A stretch of 64,000 nt of DNA from Ulva prolifera. Its lineage: Eukaryota > Chlorophyta > Ulvophyceae > Ulvales > Ulvaceae. The stretch lies in NCBI GenBank assembly GCA_023078555.1, contig CM041199.1, forward strand, positions 10,155,943 to 10,219,942. Direction: 5' to 3'. Under the pieces are notes generated by a model. It had not been told where the DNA came from. It made no database searches and worked only from the letters and a program-made list of their open reading frames with translations. Below are positions 1-10,510 of the stretch, in pieces (the stretch's first letter is position 1; each line of letters begins with the position of its first letter). The translations under genes were made by a program, and so were the position numbers.

Positions 1-42
1 TGGTGTGGTGCAAAAGTGCACACTTTCCACCAACCCATGTGA

Positions 43-209
43 ATGGACTTGGTTGTAGCCACGCAACCCCCCGCGCATCAAAAGGTACATCGCCATCAAC
101 ATTCCAAGATGTTGGGGGGTATGGGATGTCCATCATTCATTGCATATTTTCTGCAGACACCATGGAGTGGTGTGGTGCAAAAGTGCACACTTTCCACCAA
201 CCCATGTGA
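43..209 (+). repeat. Reference ordinary monomer, P type (PstI/NcoI right half), 167 bp
   Basis: This is a representative of the commonest monomer class. Its left half carries TTGTAGCCACGC, a C6 run at 67-72, GGTAC, and CCAAGATGTTGG running into a G6 run at 114-119. Its right half carries GTCCATCATTCATTGC, then TTTTCTGCAGACACCATGG with a PstI site (CTGCAG) and an NcoI site (CCATGG), then GTGGTGTGGTGC, the GTGCAC (ApaLI) dyad, and CACTTTCCACCAACCCATG. P monomers differ mainly at a few recurring sites: CGCGCATC/CGCGCAGC/CGCACATC/CGCATATC after the C run, TACATCGCC/TACGTCGCC/TACGTTGCC, GATGTT/GATATT/GATTTT/GATGTG, GCGTATT/GCATATT, and CCATGGCG/CCATGGAG. These combine in many ways, so monomer classes are mosaics rather than clean lineages. 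Confidence 0.95.
66..120. other. C6/G6 long-loop inverted repeat with internal CCAA/TTGG hairpin (representative)
   Basis: ACCCCCC (66-72) is the reverse complement of GGGGGGT (114-120), separated by 41 bases. Inside it, CCAA (104-107) pairs with TTGG (112-115) around GATG. Nearly all ordinary monomers keep both runs. Exceptions have C5 (34,964; 36,464; 37,963; 39,294) or an interrupted G run (GTTGGAGGG from 29,020 on, and GTTGAAGGG at 21,541). X monomers lack the G run entirely, so this potential structure separates ordinary monomers from X. Confidence 0.6.
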
Positions 210-695
210 ATGGACTTGGTTGTAGCCACGCAACCCCCCGCGCATCAAAAGGTACGTCGCCATCAACATTCCAAGATGTTGGGGGGTATGGGATGTCCAT
301 CATTCATTGCATATTTTCTGCAGACACCATGGAGTGGTGTGGTGCAAAAGTGCACACTTTCCACCAACCCATGTGAATGGACTTGGTTGTAGCCACGCAA
401 CCCCCCGCACATCAAAGGTACGTCGCCATGAACATTCCAAGATGTTGGGGGGTATGGGATGTCCATCATTCATTGCGTATTTTCTGCAGACACCATGGAG
501 TGGTGTAATGCAAAAGTGCACACTTTCCACCAACCCATGTGAATGGACTTGGTTGTAGCCACGCAACCCCCCGCGCAGCAAAATGTACGTCGCCATGAAC
601 ATTCCAAGATGTTGGGGGGTATGGGATGATTATCATTCATTGCATATTTGCTGCTGACTCCCAGGAGTGGCGTGAGGCAAAAGTGCACACTTTTC

Positions 696-719
696 ACCAA
701 CCATGTGAATGGACTTGGT
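696..719. other. Imperfect inverted repeat across the monomer boundary (representative)
   Basis: ACCAA (696-700) and CCAT (701-704) pair with ATGG (709-712) and TTGGT (715-719) around the loop GTGA, with an unpaired AC at 713-714. The element spans the chosen monomer boundary and follows directly after the AAAAGTG/CACTTTT dyad, so each junction holds two consecutive hairpin-capable elements. In P monomers an extra C (ACCAACCCATG) puts a bulge on the left arm as well. In X monomers TTGGCTATAG keeps only part of the right arm. Confidence 0.65.
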
Positions 720-874
720 TGTAGCCACGCAACCCCCCGCGCGTCAAAAGGTACGTCGCCATGAACATTCCAAGATGTTGGGGGGTATGGGATGATTATC
801 ATTCATTGCATATTTGCTGCTGACTCCCCGGAGTGGCGTGGGGCAAAAGTGCACACTTTTCACCAACCATGTGA
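709..874 (+). repeat. Reference ordinary monomer, Q type (GCTGCTGACTCC right half), 166 bp
   Basis: The left half is like the P type (here CGCGCGTC, TACGTCGCC, ATGAAC). The right half is distinct: GATTATCATTCATTGC, ATATTTGCTGCTGACTCC, then AGTGGCGTGGGGC, the dyad AAAAGTGCACACTTTT, and CACCAACCATG with one C fewer than in P. It lacks the PstI and NcoI sites. A subvariant has CTCCCCGGAG instead of CTCCCAGGAG (for example here and at about 2,325, 3,485 and 10,460). From about 35.8 kb many Q monomers carry TATCGTTC in place of TATCATTC. Q monomers most often stand immediately upstream of an X monomer, and their right half is the part of the ordinary monomers closest to the right half of X. Confidence 0.93.
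845..860. other. Conserved 7-bp dyad AAAAGTG-CA-CACTTTT (representative site)
   Basis: AAAAGTG at 845-851 and CACTTTT at 854-860 are perfect reverse complements around the dinucleotide CA. The element recurs once per monomer. In Q, R and X monomers the arms are 7 bp. In most P monomers the third T run is shortened (CACTTTCC), leaving 6-bp arms. Degenerate versions occur: GTGTACAC (for example 29,258 and 31,921), AAAAGAGCACAC (for example 29,090 and 34,580), AAAATGCACA (many from 35.0 kb on) and AAAAGTTCACAC (56,717, 58,882, 60,714, 62,745). Such dyads can bind dimeric proteins or extrude short hairpins; no protein is assigned. Confidence 0.8.
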
Positions 875-3036
875 ATGGACTTGGCTATAGACAAGCATAC
901 CCCCGCGCACCATAGGGAAGTTGCCAGAAACATCCTTTGATTCCGAAATATCAAGGACGTCAATTATGCATTGCACAGTTGTTGCTAACTCCCAGGAGTG
1001 GCGTGGAACAAAAGTGCACACTTTTCACCAACCATGTGAATGGACTTGGTTGTAGCCACGCAACCCCCCGCGCAGCAAAAGGTACGTCGCCATCAACATT
1101 CCAAGATATTGGGGGGTATGGGATGTCCATCATTCATTGCGTATTTTCTGCAGACACCATGGCGTGGTGTGGTGCAAAAGTGCACACTTTTCACCAACCA
1201 TGTGAATGGACTTGGTTGTAGCCACGCAACCCCCCGCGCGTCAAAAGGTACGTCGCCATGAACATTCCAAGATGTTGGGGGGTATGGGATGATTATCATT
1301 CATTGCATATTTGCTGCTGACTCCCAGGAGTGGCGTGGGGCAAAAGTGCACACTTTCCACCAACCCATGTGAATGGACTTGGTTGTAGCCACGCAACCCC
1401 CCGCGCAGCAAAAGGTACGTCGCCATCAACATTCCAAGATGCTGGGGGGCATGGGATGTCCATCATTCATTGCGTATTTTCTGCAGACACCATGGAGTGG
1501 TGTGGTGCAAAAGTGCACACTTTCCACCAACCCATGTGAATGGACTTGGTTGTAGCCACGCAACCCCCCGCGCATCAAAAGGTACATCGCCATCAACATT
1601 CCAAGATGTTGGGGGGTATGGGATGTCCATCATTCATTGCATATTTTCTGCAGACACCATGGAGTGGTGTGGTGCAAAAGTGCACACTTTCCACCAACCC
1701 ATGTGAATGGACTTGGTTGTAGCCACGCAACCCCCCGCGCATCAAAAGGTACGTCGCCATCAACATTCCAAGATGTTGGGGGGTATGGGATGTCCATCAT
1801 TCATTGCATATTTTCTGCAGACACCATGGAGTGGTGTGGTGCAAAAGTGCACACTTTCCACCAACCCATGTGAATGGACTTGGTTGTAGCCACGCAACCC
1901 CCCGCGCGTCAAAATGTACGTCGCCATGAACATTCCAAGATGTTGGGGGGTATGGGATGATTATCATTCATTGCATATTTGCTGCTGACTCCCAGGAGTG
2001 GCGTGGGGCAAAAGTGCACACTTTCCACCAACCCATGTGAATGGACTTGGTTGTAGCCACGCAACCCCCCGCGCAGCAAAAGGTACGTCGCCATGAACAT
2101 TCCAAGATGTTGGGGGGTATGGGATGATTATCATTCATTGCATATTTGCTGCTGACTCCCAGGAGTGGCGTGAGGCAAAAGTGCACACTTTTCACCAACC
2201 ATGTGAATGGACTTGGTTGTAGCCACGCAACCCCCCGCGCGTCAAAAGGTACGTCGCCATGAACATTCCAAGATGTTGGGGGGTATGGGATGATTATCAT
2301 TCATTGCATATTTGCTGCTGACTCCCCGGAGTGGCGTGGGGCAAAAGTGCACACTTTTCACCAACCATGTGAATGGACTTGGCTATAGACAAGCATACCC
2401 CCGCGCACCATAGGGAAGTTGCCAGAAACATCCTTTGATTCCGAAATATCAAGGACGTCAATTATGCATTGCACAGTTGTTGCTAACTCCCAGGAGTGGC
2501 GTGGAACAAAAGTGCACACTTTTCACCAACCATGTGAATGGACTTGGTTGTAGCCACGCAACCCCCCGCGCAGCAAAAGGTACGTCGCCATCAAGATTCC
2601 AAGATGTTGGGGGGTATGGGATGTCCATCATTCATTGCGTATTTTCTGCAGACACCATGGAGTGGTGTAATGCAAAAGTGCACACTTTCCACCAACCCAT
2701 GTGAATGGACTTGGTTGTAGCCACGCAACCCCCCGCGCAGCAAAAGGTACGTCGCCATGAACATTCCAAGATGTTGGGGGGTATGGGATGATTATCATTC
2801 ATTGCATATTTGCTGCTGACTCCCAGGAGTGGCGTGAGGCAAAAGTGCACACTTTTCACCAACCATGTGAATGGACTTGGTTGTAGCCACGCAACCCCCC
2901 GCGCGTCAAAAGGTACGTCGCCATGAAGATTCCAAGATGTTGGGGGGTATGGGATGATTATCATTCATTGCATATTTGCTGCTGACTCCCCGGAGTGGCG
3001 TGGGGCAAAAGTGCACACTTTTCACCAACCATGTGA

Positions 3037-4527
3037 ATGGACTTGGCTATAGACAAGCATACCCCCGCGCACCATAGGGAAGTTGCCAGAAACATCCTTT
3101 GATTCCGAAATATCAAGGACGTCAATTATGCATTGCACAGTTGTTGCTAACTCCCAGGAGTGGCGTGGAACAAAAGTGCACACTTTTCACCAACCATGTG
3201 AATGGACTTGGTTGTAGCCACGCAACCCCCCGCGCAGCAAAAGGTACGTCGCCATCAACATTCCAAGATATTGGGGGGTATGGGATGTCCATCATTCATT
3301 GCGTATTTTCTGCAGACACCATGGCGTGGTGTGGTGCAAAAGTGCACACTTTTCACCAACCATGTGAATGGACTTGGTTGTAGCCACGCAACCCCCCGCG
3401 CGTCAAAAGGTACGTCGCCATGAACATTCCAAGATGTTGGGGGGTATGGGATGATTATCATTCATTGCATATTTGCTGCTGACTCCCCGGAGTGGCGTGG
3501 GGCAAAAGTGCACACTTTTCACCAACCATGTGAATGGACTTGGCTATAGACAAGCATACCCCCGCGCACCATAGGGAAGTTGCCAGAAACATCCTTTGAT
3601 TCCGAAATATCAAGGACGTCAATTATGCATTGCACAGTTGTTGCTAACTCCCAGGAGTGGCGTGGAACAAAAGTGCACACTTTTCACCAACCATGTGAAT
3701 GGACTTGGTTGTAGCCACGCAACCCCCCGCGCAGCAAAAGGTACGTCGCCATCAACATTCCAAGATATTGGGGGGTATGGGATGTCCATCATTCATTGCG
3801 TATTTTCTGCAGACACCATGGCGTGGTGTGGTGCAAAAGTGCACGCTTTTCACCAACCATGTGAATGGACTTGAGTGTAGCCACGCAACCCCCCGCGCGT
3901 CAAAAGGTACGTCGCCATGAACATTCCAAGATGTTGGGGGGTATGGGATGATTATCATTCATTGCATATTTGCTGCTGACTCCCCGGAGTGGCGTGGGGC
4001 AAAAGTGCACACTTTTCACCAACCATGTGAATGGACTTGGCTATAGACAAGCATACCCCCGCGCACCATAGGGAAGTTGCCAGAAACATCCTTTGATTCC
4101 GAAATGTCAAGGACGTCAATTATGCATTGCACAGTTGTTGCTAACTCCCAGGAGTGGCGTGGAACAAAAGTGCACACTTTTCACCAACCATGTGAATGGA
4201 CTTGGTTGTAGCCACGCAACCCCCCGCGCAGCAAAAGGTACGTCGCCATCAACATTCCAAGATATTGGGGGGTATGGGATGTCCATCATTCATTGCGTAT
4301 TTTCTGCAGACACCATGGCGTGGTGTGGTGCAAAAGTGCACACTTTCCACCAACCCATGTGAATGGACTTGGCTATAGACAAGCATACCCCCGCGCACCA
4401 TAGGGAAGTTGCCATAAACATCCTTTGATTCTGAAATATCAAGGACGTCAAGTATGCATTGCACAGTTGTTGCTAACTCCCAGGAGTGGCGTGGAACAAA
4501 AGTGCACACTTTTCACCAACCATGTGA
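3037..4527 (+). repeat. X-P-Q trimer tract (497-bp period)
   Basis: X monomers at 3037, 3534 and 4031 are spaced exactly 497 bp apart (165 + 166 + 166), and a fourth follows at 4363. Each unit is X, then a CGCGCAGC monomer with GATATT and a P right half ending CACCAACCATG, then a CGCGCGTC Q monomer with CTCCCCGGAG. This is the clearest form of the presumed three-monomer unit. The second unit carries two private changes, GTGCACGCTTTT and ACTTGAGTGTAG. The tract continues into a CGCGCAGC R monomer at 4528. Confidence 0.88.
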
Positions 4528-4694
4528 ATGGACTTGGTTGTAGCCACGCAACCCCCCGCGCAGCAAAAGGTACGTCGCCATCAACATTCCAAGATGTTGG
4601 GGGGTATGGGATGTCCATCATTCATTGCGTATTTGCTGCTGACTCCCAGGAGTGGCGTGGGGCAAAAGTGCACACTTTTCACCAACCCATGTGA
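4528..4694 (+). repeat. Reference R-type monomer: P/Q recombinant right half
   Basis: This monomer follows P through GTCCATCATTCATTGCG and then switches to Q at the shared TATTT, continuing GCTGCTGACTCCCAGG and GTGGCGTGGGGC. It then returns to the P-like ending CACCAACCCATG after a Q-like CACTTTT. The same composite recurs many times at 4.6-12.3 kb and 20.5-26.7 kb and again at 30.6-32.6 kb, so it arose as a recombinant and was then amplified. The switch point is inferred from comparison with P and Q monomers in the same window. Confidence 0.88.
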
Positions 4695-4860
4695 ATGGAC
4701 TTGGTTGTAGCCACGCAACCCCCCGCATATCAAAGGTACGTCGCCATGAACATTCCAAGATGTTGGGGGGTATGGGATGTCCATCATTCATTGCGTATTT
4801 TCTGCAGACACCATGGCGTGGTGTGGTGCAGAAGTGCACACTTTCCACCAACCCATGTGA
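4695..4860 (+). repeat. Short-left P variant, CGCATATCAAAGG (166 bp)
   Basis: The left half has CGCATATCAAAGG in place of CGCGCATCAAAAGG, losing one A and giving a 166-bp monomer. It is followed by TACGTCGCCATGAAC and a P right half. A sister form with CGCACATCAAAGG (for example 5,194-5,359) is usually paired with GATGCTGGGGGG. Both forms are abundant at 4.7-11.2 kb, recur at 14-33 kb within higher-order repeats, and I did not see them after about 33 kb. Confidence 0.85.
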
Positions 4861-7686
4861 ATGGACTTGGTTGTAGCCACGCAACCCCCCGCGCAGCAAA
4901 AGGTACGTTGCCATCAACATTCCAAGATGTTGGGGGGTATGGGATGTCCATCATTCATTGCGTATTTGCTGCTGACTCCCAGGAGTGGCGTGGGGCAAAA
5001 GTGCACACTTTTCACCAACCCATGTGAATGGACTTGGTTGTAGCCACGCAACCCCCCGCATATCAAAGGTACGTCGCCATGAACATTCCAAGATGTTGGG
5101 GGGTATGGGATGTCCATCATTCATTGCGTATTTTCTGCAGACACCATGGCGTGGTGTGGTGCAAAAGTGCACACTTTCCACCAACCCATGTGAATGGACT
5201 TGGTTGTAGCCACGCAACCCCCCGCACATCAAAGGTACGTCGCCATGAACATTCCAAGATGCTGGGGGGTATGGGATGTCCATCATTCATTGCGTATTTG
5301 CTGCTGACTCCCAGGAGTGGCGTGGGGCAAAAGTGCACACTTTTCACCAACCCATGTGAATGGACTTGGTTGTAGCCACGCAACCCCCCGCATATCAAAG
5401 GTACGTCGCCATGAACATTCCAAGATGTTGGGGGGTATGGGATGTCCATCATTCATTGCGTATTTTCTGCAGACACCATGGCGTGGTGTGGTTCAAAAGT
5501 GCACACTTTCCACCAACCCATGTGAATGGACTTGGTTGTAGCCACGCAACCCCCCGCGCAGCAAAAGGTACGTTGCCATCAACATTCCAAGATGTGGGGG
5601 GGTATGGGATGTCCATCATTCATTGCGTATTTTCTGCAGACACCATGGCGTGGTGTGGTGCAAAAGTGCACGCTTTTCACCAACCATGTGAATGGACTTG
5701 GTTGTAGCCACGCAACCCCCCGCGCGTCAAAAGGTACGTCGCCATGAACATTCCAAGATGTTGGGGGGTATGGGATGATTATCATTCATTGCATATTTGC
5801 TGCTGACTCCCCGGAGTGGCGTGGGGCAAAAGTGCACACTTTTCACCAACCATGTGAATGGACTTGGCTATAGACAAGCATACCCCCGCGCACCATAGGG
5901 AAGTTGCCAGAAACATCCTTTGATTCCGAAATATCAAGGACGTCAATTATGCATTGCACAGTTGTTGCTAACTCCCAGGAGTGGCGTGGAACAAAAGTGC
6001 ACACTTTTCACCAACCATGTGAATGGACTTGGTTGTAGCCACGCAACCCCCCGCGCAGCAAAAGGTACGTCGCCATCAACATTCCAAGATATTGGGGGGT
6101 ATGGGATGTCCATCATTCATTGCGTATTTTCTGCAGACACCATGGCGTGGTGTGGTGCAAAAGTGCACACTTTCCACCAACCCATGTGAATGGACTTGGC
6201 TATAGACAAGCATACCCCCGCGCACCATAGGGAAGTTGCCATAAACATCCTTTGATTCTGAAATATCAAGGACGTCAAGTATGCATTGCACAGTTGTTGC
6301 TAACTCCCAGGAGTGGCGTGGAACAAAAGTGCACACTTTTCACCAACCATGTGAATGGACTTGGTTGTAGCCACGCAACCCCCCGCGCAGCAAAAGGTAC
6401 GTCGCCATCAACATTCCAAGATGTTGGGGGGGTATGGGATGTCCATCATTCATTGCGTATTTTCTGCAGACACCATGGCGTGGTGTGGTGCAGAAGTGCA
6501 CACTTTCCACCAACCCATGTGAATGGACTTGGTTGTAGCCACGCAACCTCCCGCGCAGCAAAAGGTACGTTGCCATCAACATTCCAAGATGTTGGGGGGT
6601 ATGGGATGTCCATCATTCATTGCGTATTTGCTGCTGACTCCCAGGAGTGGCGTGGGGCAAAAGTGCACACTTTTCACCAACCCATGTGAATGGACTTGGT
6701 TGTAGCCACGCAACCCCCCGCATATCAAAGGTACGTCGCCATGAACATTCCAAGATGTTGGGGGGTATGGGATGTCCATCATTCATTGCGTATTTTCTGC
6801 AGACACCATGGCGTGGTGTGGTGCAAAAGTGCACACTTTCCACCAACCCATGTGAATGGACTTGGTTGTAGCCACGCAACCCCCCGCACATCAAAGGTAC
6901 GTCGCCATGAACATTCCAAGATGCTGGGGGGTATGGGATGTCCATCATTCATTGCGTATTTGCTGATGACTCCCAGGAGTGGCGTGGGGCAAAAGTGCAC
7001 ACTTTTCACCAACCCATGTGAATGGACTTGGTTGTAGCCACGCAACCCCCCGCATATCAAAGGTACGTCGCCATGAACATTCCAAGATGTTGGGGGGTAT
7101 GGGATGTCCATCATTCATTGCGTATTTTCTGCAGACACCATGGCGTGGTGTGGTTCAAAAGTGCACACTTTCCACCAACCCATGTGAATGGACTTGGTTG
7201 TAGCCACGCAACCCCCCGCGCAGCAAAAGGTACGTTGCCATCAACATTCCAAGATGTGGGGGGGTATGGGATGTCCATCATTCATTGCGTATTTTCTGCA
7301 GACACCATGGCGTGGTGTGGTGCAAAAGTGCACACTTTCCACCAACCCATGTGAATGGACTTGGCTATAGACAAGCATACCCCCGCGCACCATAGGGAAG
7401 TTGCCATAAACATCCTTTGATTCTGAAATATCAAGGACGTCAAGTATGCATTGCACAGTTGTTGCTAACTCCCAGGAGTGGCGTGGAACAAAAGTGCACA
7501 CTTTTCACCAACCATGTGAATGGACTTGGTTGTAGCCACGCAACCCCCCGCGCAGCAAAAGGTACGTCGCCATCAACATTCCAAGATGTTGGGGGGTATG
7601 GGATGTCCATCATTCATTGCGTATTTGCTGCTGACTCCCAGGAGTGGCGTGGGGCAAAAGTGCACACTTTTCACCAACCCATGTGA
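4695..7686 (+). repeat. R/CATATC/CACATC mixed tract with a 1,662-bp duplication
   Basis: This stretch alternates R monomers, CATATC P monomers and CGCACATC monomers, with X at 5858, 6190 and 7355. Monomers at 4,985-5,600 reappear about 1,662 bp downstream (6,647-7,260) with few changes, for example CTGATGACTCCC at 6,963 versus CTGCTGACTCCC. At 6,421-6,435 the G run is expanded to G7 after GATGTT. A single X-P-Q unit (5,526-5,857, then X at 5858) with GTGCACGCTTTT interrupts the pattern. Confidence 0.75.
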
Positions 7687-9682
7687 ATGGACTTGGTTGT
7701 AGCCACGCAACCCCCCGCATATCAAAGGTACGTCGCCATGAACATTCCAAGATGTTGGGGGGTATGGGATGTCCATCATTCATTGCGTATTTTCTGCAGA
7801 CACCATGGCGTGGTGTGGTGCAGAAGTGCACACTTTCCACCAACCCATGTGAATGGACTTGGTTGTAGCCACGCAACCCCCCGCGCAGCAAAAGGTACGT
7901 TGCCATCAACATTCCAAGATGTTGGGGGGTATGGGATGTCCATCATTCATTGCGTATTTGCTGCTGACTCCCAGGAGTGGCGTGGGGCAAAAGTGCACAC
8001 TTTTCACCAACCCATGTGAATGGACTTGGTTGTAGCCACGCAACCCCCCGCATATCAAAGGTACGTCGCCATGAACATTCCAAGATGTTGGGGGGTATGG
8101 GATGTCCATCATTCATTGCGTATTTTCTGCAGACACCATGGCGTGGTGTGGTGCAAAAGTGCACACTTTCCACCAACCCATGTGAATGGACTTGGTTGTA
8201 GCCACGCAACCCCCCGCACATCAAAGGTACGTCGCCATGAACATTCCAAGATGCTGGGGGGTATGGGATGTCCATCATTCATTGCGTATTTGCTGATGAC
8301 TCCCAGGAGTGGCGTGGGGCAAAAGTGCACACTTTTCACCAACCCATGTGAATGGACTTGGTTGTAGCCACGCAACCCCCCGCATATCAAAGGTACGTCG
8401 CCATGAACATTCCAAGATGTTGGGGGGTATGGGATGTCCATCATTCATTGCGTATTTTCTGCAGACACCATGGCGTGGTGTGGTTCAAAAGTGCACACTT
8501 TCCACCAACCCATGTGAATGGACTTGGTTGTAGCCACGCAACCCCCCGCGCAGCAAAAGGTACGTTGCCATCAACATTCCAAGATGTGGGGGGGTATGGG
8601 ATGTCCATCATTCATTGCGTATTTGCTGCTGACTCCCAGGAGTGGCGTGGGGCAAAAGTGCACACTTTTCACCAACCCATGTGAATGGACTTGGTTGTAG
8701 CCACGCAACCCCCCGCATATCAAAGGTACGTCGCCATCAACATTCCAAGATGTTGGGGGGTATGGGATGTCCATCATTCATTGCGTATTTTCTGCAGACA
8801 CCATGGCGTGGTGTGGTGCAGAAGTGCACACTTTCCACCAACCCATGTGAATGGACTTGGTTGTAGCCACGCAACCCCCCGCGCAGCAAAAGGTACGTTG
8901 CCATCAACATTCCAAGATGTTGGGGGGTATGGGATGTCCATCATTCATTGCGTATTTGCTGCTGACTCCCAGGAGTGGCGTGGGGCAAAAGTGCACACTT
9001 TTCACCAACCCATGTGAATGGACTTGGTTGTAGCCACGCAACCCCCCGCATATCAAAGGTACGTCGCCATGAACATTCCAAGATGTTGGGGGGTATGGGA
9101 TGTCCATCATTCATTGCGTATTTTCTGCAGACACCATGGCGTGGTGTGGTGCAAAAGTGCACACTTTCCACCAACCCATGTGAATGGACTTGGTTGTAGC
9201 CACGCAACCCCCCGCACATCAAAGGTACGTCGCCATGAACATTCCAAGATGCTGGGGGGTATGGGATGTCCATCATTCATTGCGTATTTGCTGATGACTC
9301 CCAGGAGTGGCGTGGGGCAAAAGTGCACACTTTTCACCAACCCATGTGAATGGACTTGGTTGTAGCCACGCAACCCCCCGCATATCAAAGGTACGTCGCC
9401 ATGAACATTCCAAGATGTTGGGGGGTATGGGATGTCCATCATTCATTGCGTATTTTCTGCAGACACCATGGCGTGGTGTGGTTCAAAAGTGCACACTTTC
9501 CACCAACCCATGTGAATGGACTTGGTTGTAGCCACGCAACCCCCCGCGCAGCAAAAGGTACGTTGCCATCAACATTCCAAGATGTGGGGGGGTATGGGAT
9601 GTCCATCATTCATTGCGTATTTTCTGCAGACACCATGGCGTGGTGTGGTGCAAAAGTGCACACTTTCCACCAACCCATGTGA
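7687..9682 (+). repeat. 998-bp (6-mer) tandem duplication inside a 14-monomer X-free stretch
   Basis: Monomers beginning at 7,687, 7,853, 8,020, 8,186 and 8,352 are matched by monomers at 8,685, 8,851, 9,018, 9,184 and 9,350, an offset of 998 bp or six monomers. Shared private features include GTGCAGAAGTGC and CTGATGACTCCC. The first monomer pair differs by GCCATGAAC versus GCCATCAAC. The match ends within the sixth pair, where an R right half (8,518) corresponds to a P right half (9,516). No X lies between 7,520 and 9,682. Confidence 0.8.
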
Positions 9683-10510
9683 ATGGACTTGGCTATAGAC
9701 AAGCATACCCCCGCGCACCATAGGGAAGTTGCCATAAACATCCTTTGATTCTGAAATATCAAGGACGTCAAGTATGCATTGCACAGTTGTTGCTAACTCC
9801 CAGGAGTGGCGTGGAACAAAAGTGCACACTTTTCACCAACCATGTGAATGGACTTGGTTGTAGCCACGCAACCCCCCGCGCAGCAAAAGGTACGTCGCCA
9901 TCAACATTCCAAGATGTTGGGGGGTATGGGATGTCCATCATTCATTGCGTATTTGCTGCTGACTCCCAGGAGTGGCGTGGAACAAAAGTGCACACTTTTC
10001 ACCAACCATGTGAATGGACTTGGTTGTAGCCACGCAACCCCCCGCGCAGCAAAAGGTACGTTGCCATCAACATTCCAAGATGTTGGGGGGTATGGGATGT
10101 CCATCATTCATTGCGTATTTGCTGCTGACTCCCAGGAGTGGCGTGGGGCAAAAGTGCACACTTTTCACCAACCCATGTGAATGGACTTGGCTATAGACAA
10201 GCATACCCCCGCGCACCATAGGGAAGTTGCCAGAAACATCCTTTGATTCCGAAATATCAAGGACGTCAATTATGCATTGCACAGTTGTTGCTAACTCCAG
10301 GAGTGGCGTGGAACAAAAGTGCACACTTTTCACCAACCATGTGAATGGACTTGGTTGTAGCCACGCAACCCCCCGCGCAGCAAAAGGTACGTCGCCATCA
10401 ACATTCCAAGATATTGGGGGGTATGGGATGATTATCATTCATTGCATATTTGCTGCTGACTCCCCGGAGTGGCGTGGGGCAAAAGTGCACACTTTTCACC
10501 AACCATGTGA
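9018..10510 (+). repeat. 1,493-bp 9-mer, first copy of a near-perfect tandem duplication
   Basis: This nine-monomer unit includes X2 at 9683 and X1 at 10181. Everything I compared matches the following 1,493 bp: monomer types and order, X classes, GATGTGGGGGGG, the private 1-bp deletion CTAACTCCAGG near 10,290, and CTCCCCGGAG near 10,460. Another private feature is the R-to-X chimeric monomer at 9,848-10,013. The left limit is set where the upstream monomer ending changes. Confidence 0.88.

Noticed and set aside
66-130. G-quadruplex at the G6 run
   Set aside because: Only one G6 run and one or two GGG runs occur within reach (GGGGGGTATGGGATG), short of the four runs needed for a standard intramolecular quadruplex.
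875-1039. X monomer as an inserted mobile element
   Set aside because: It is exactly one monomer long, in register, shares both ends and its right half with Q monomers, and has no target-site duplication or terminal repeats. It is a diverged satellite subtype.
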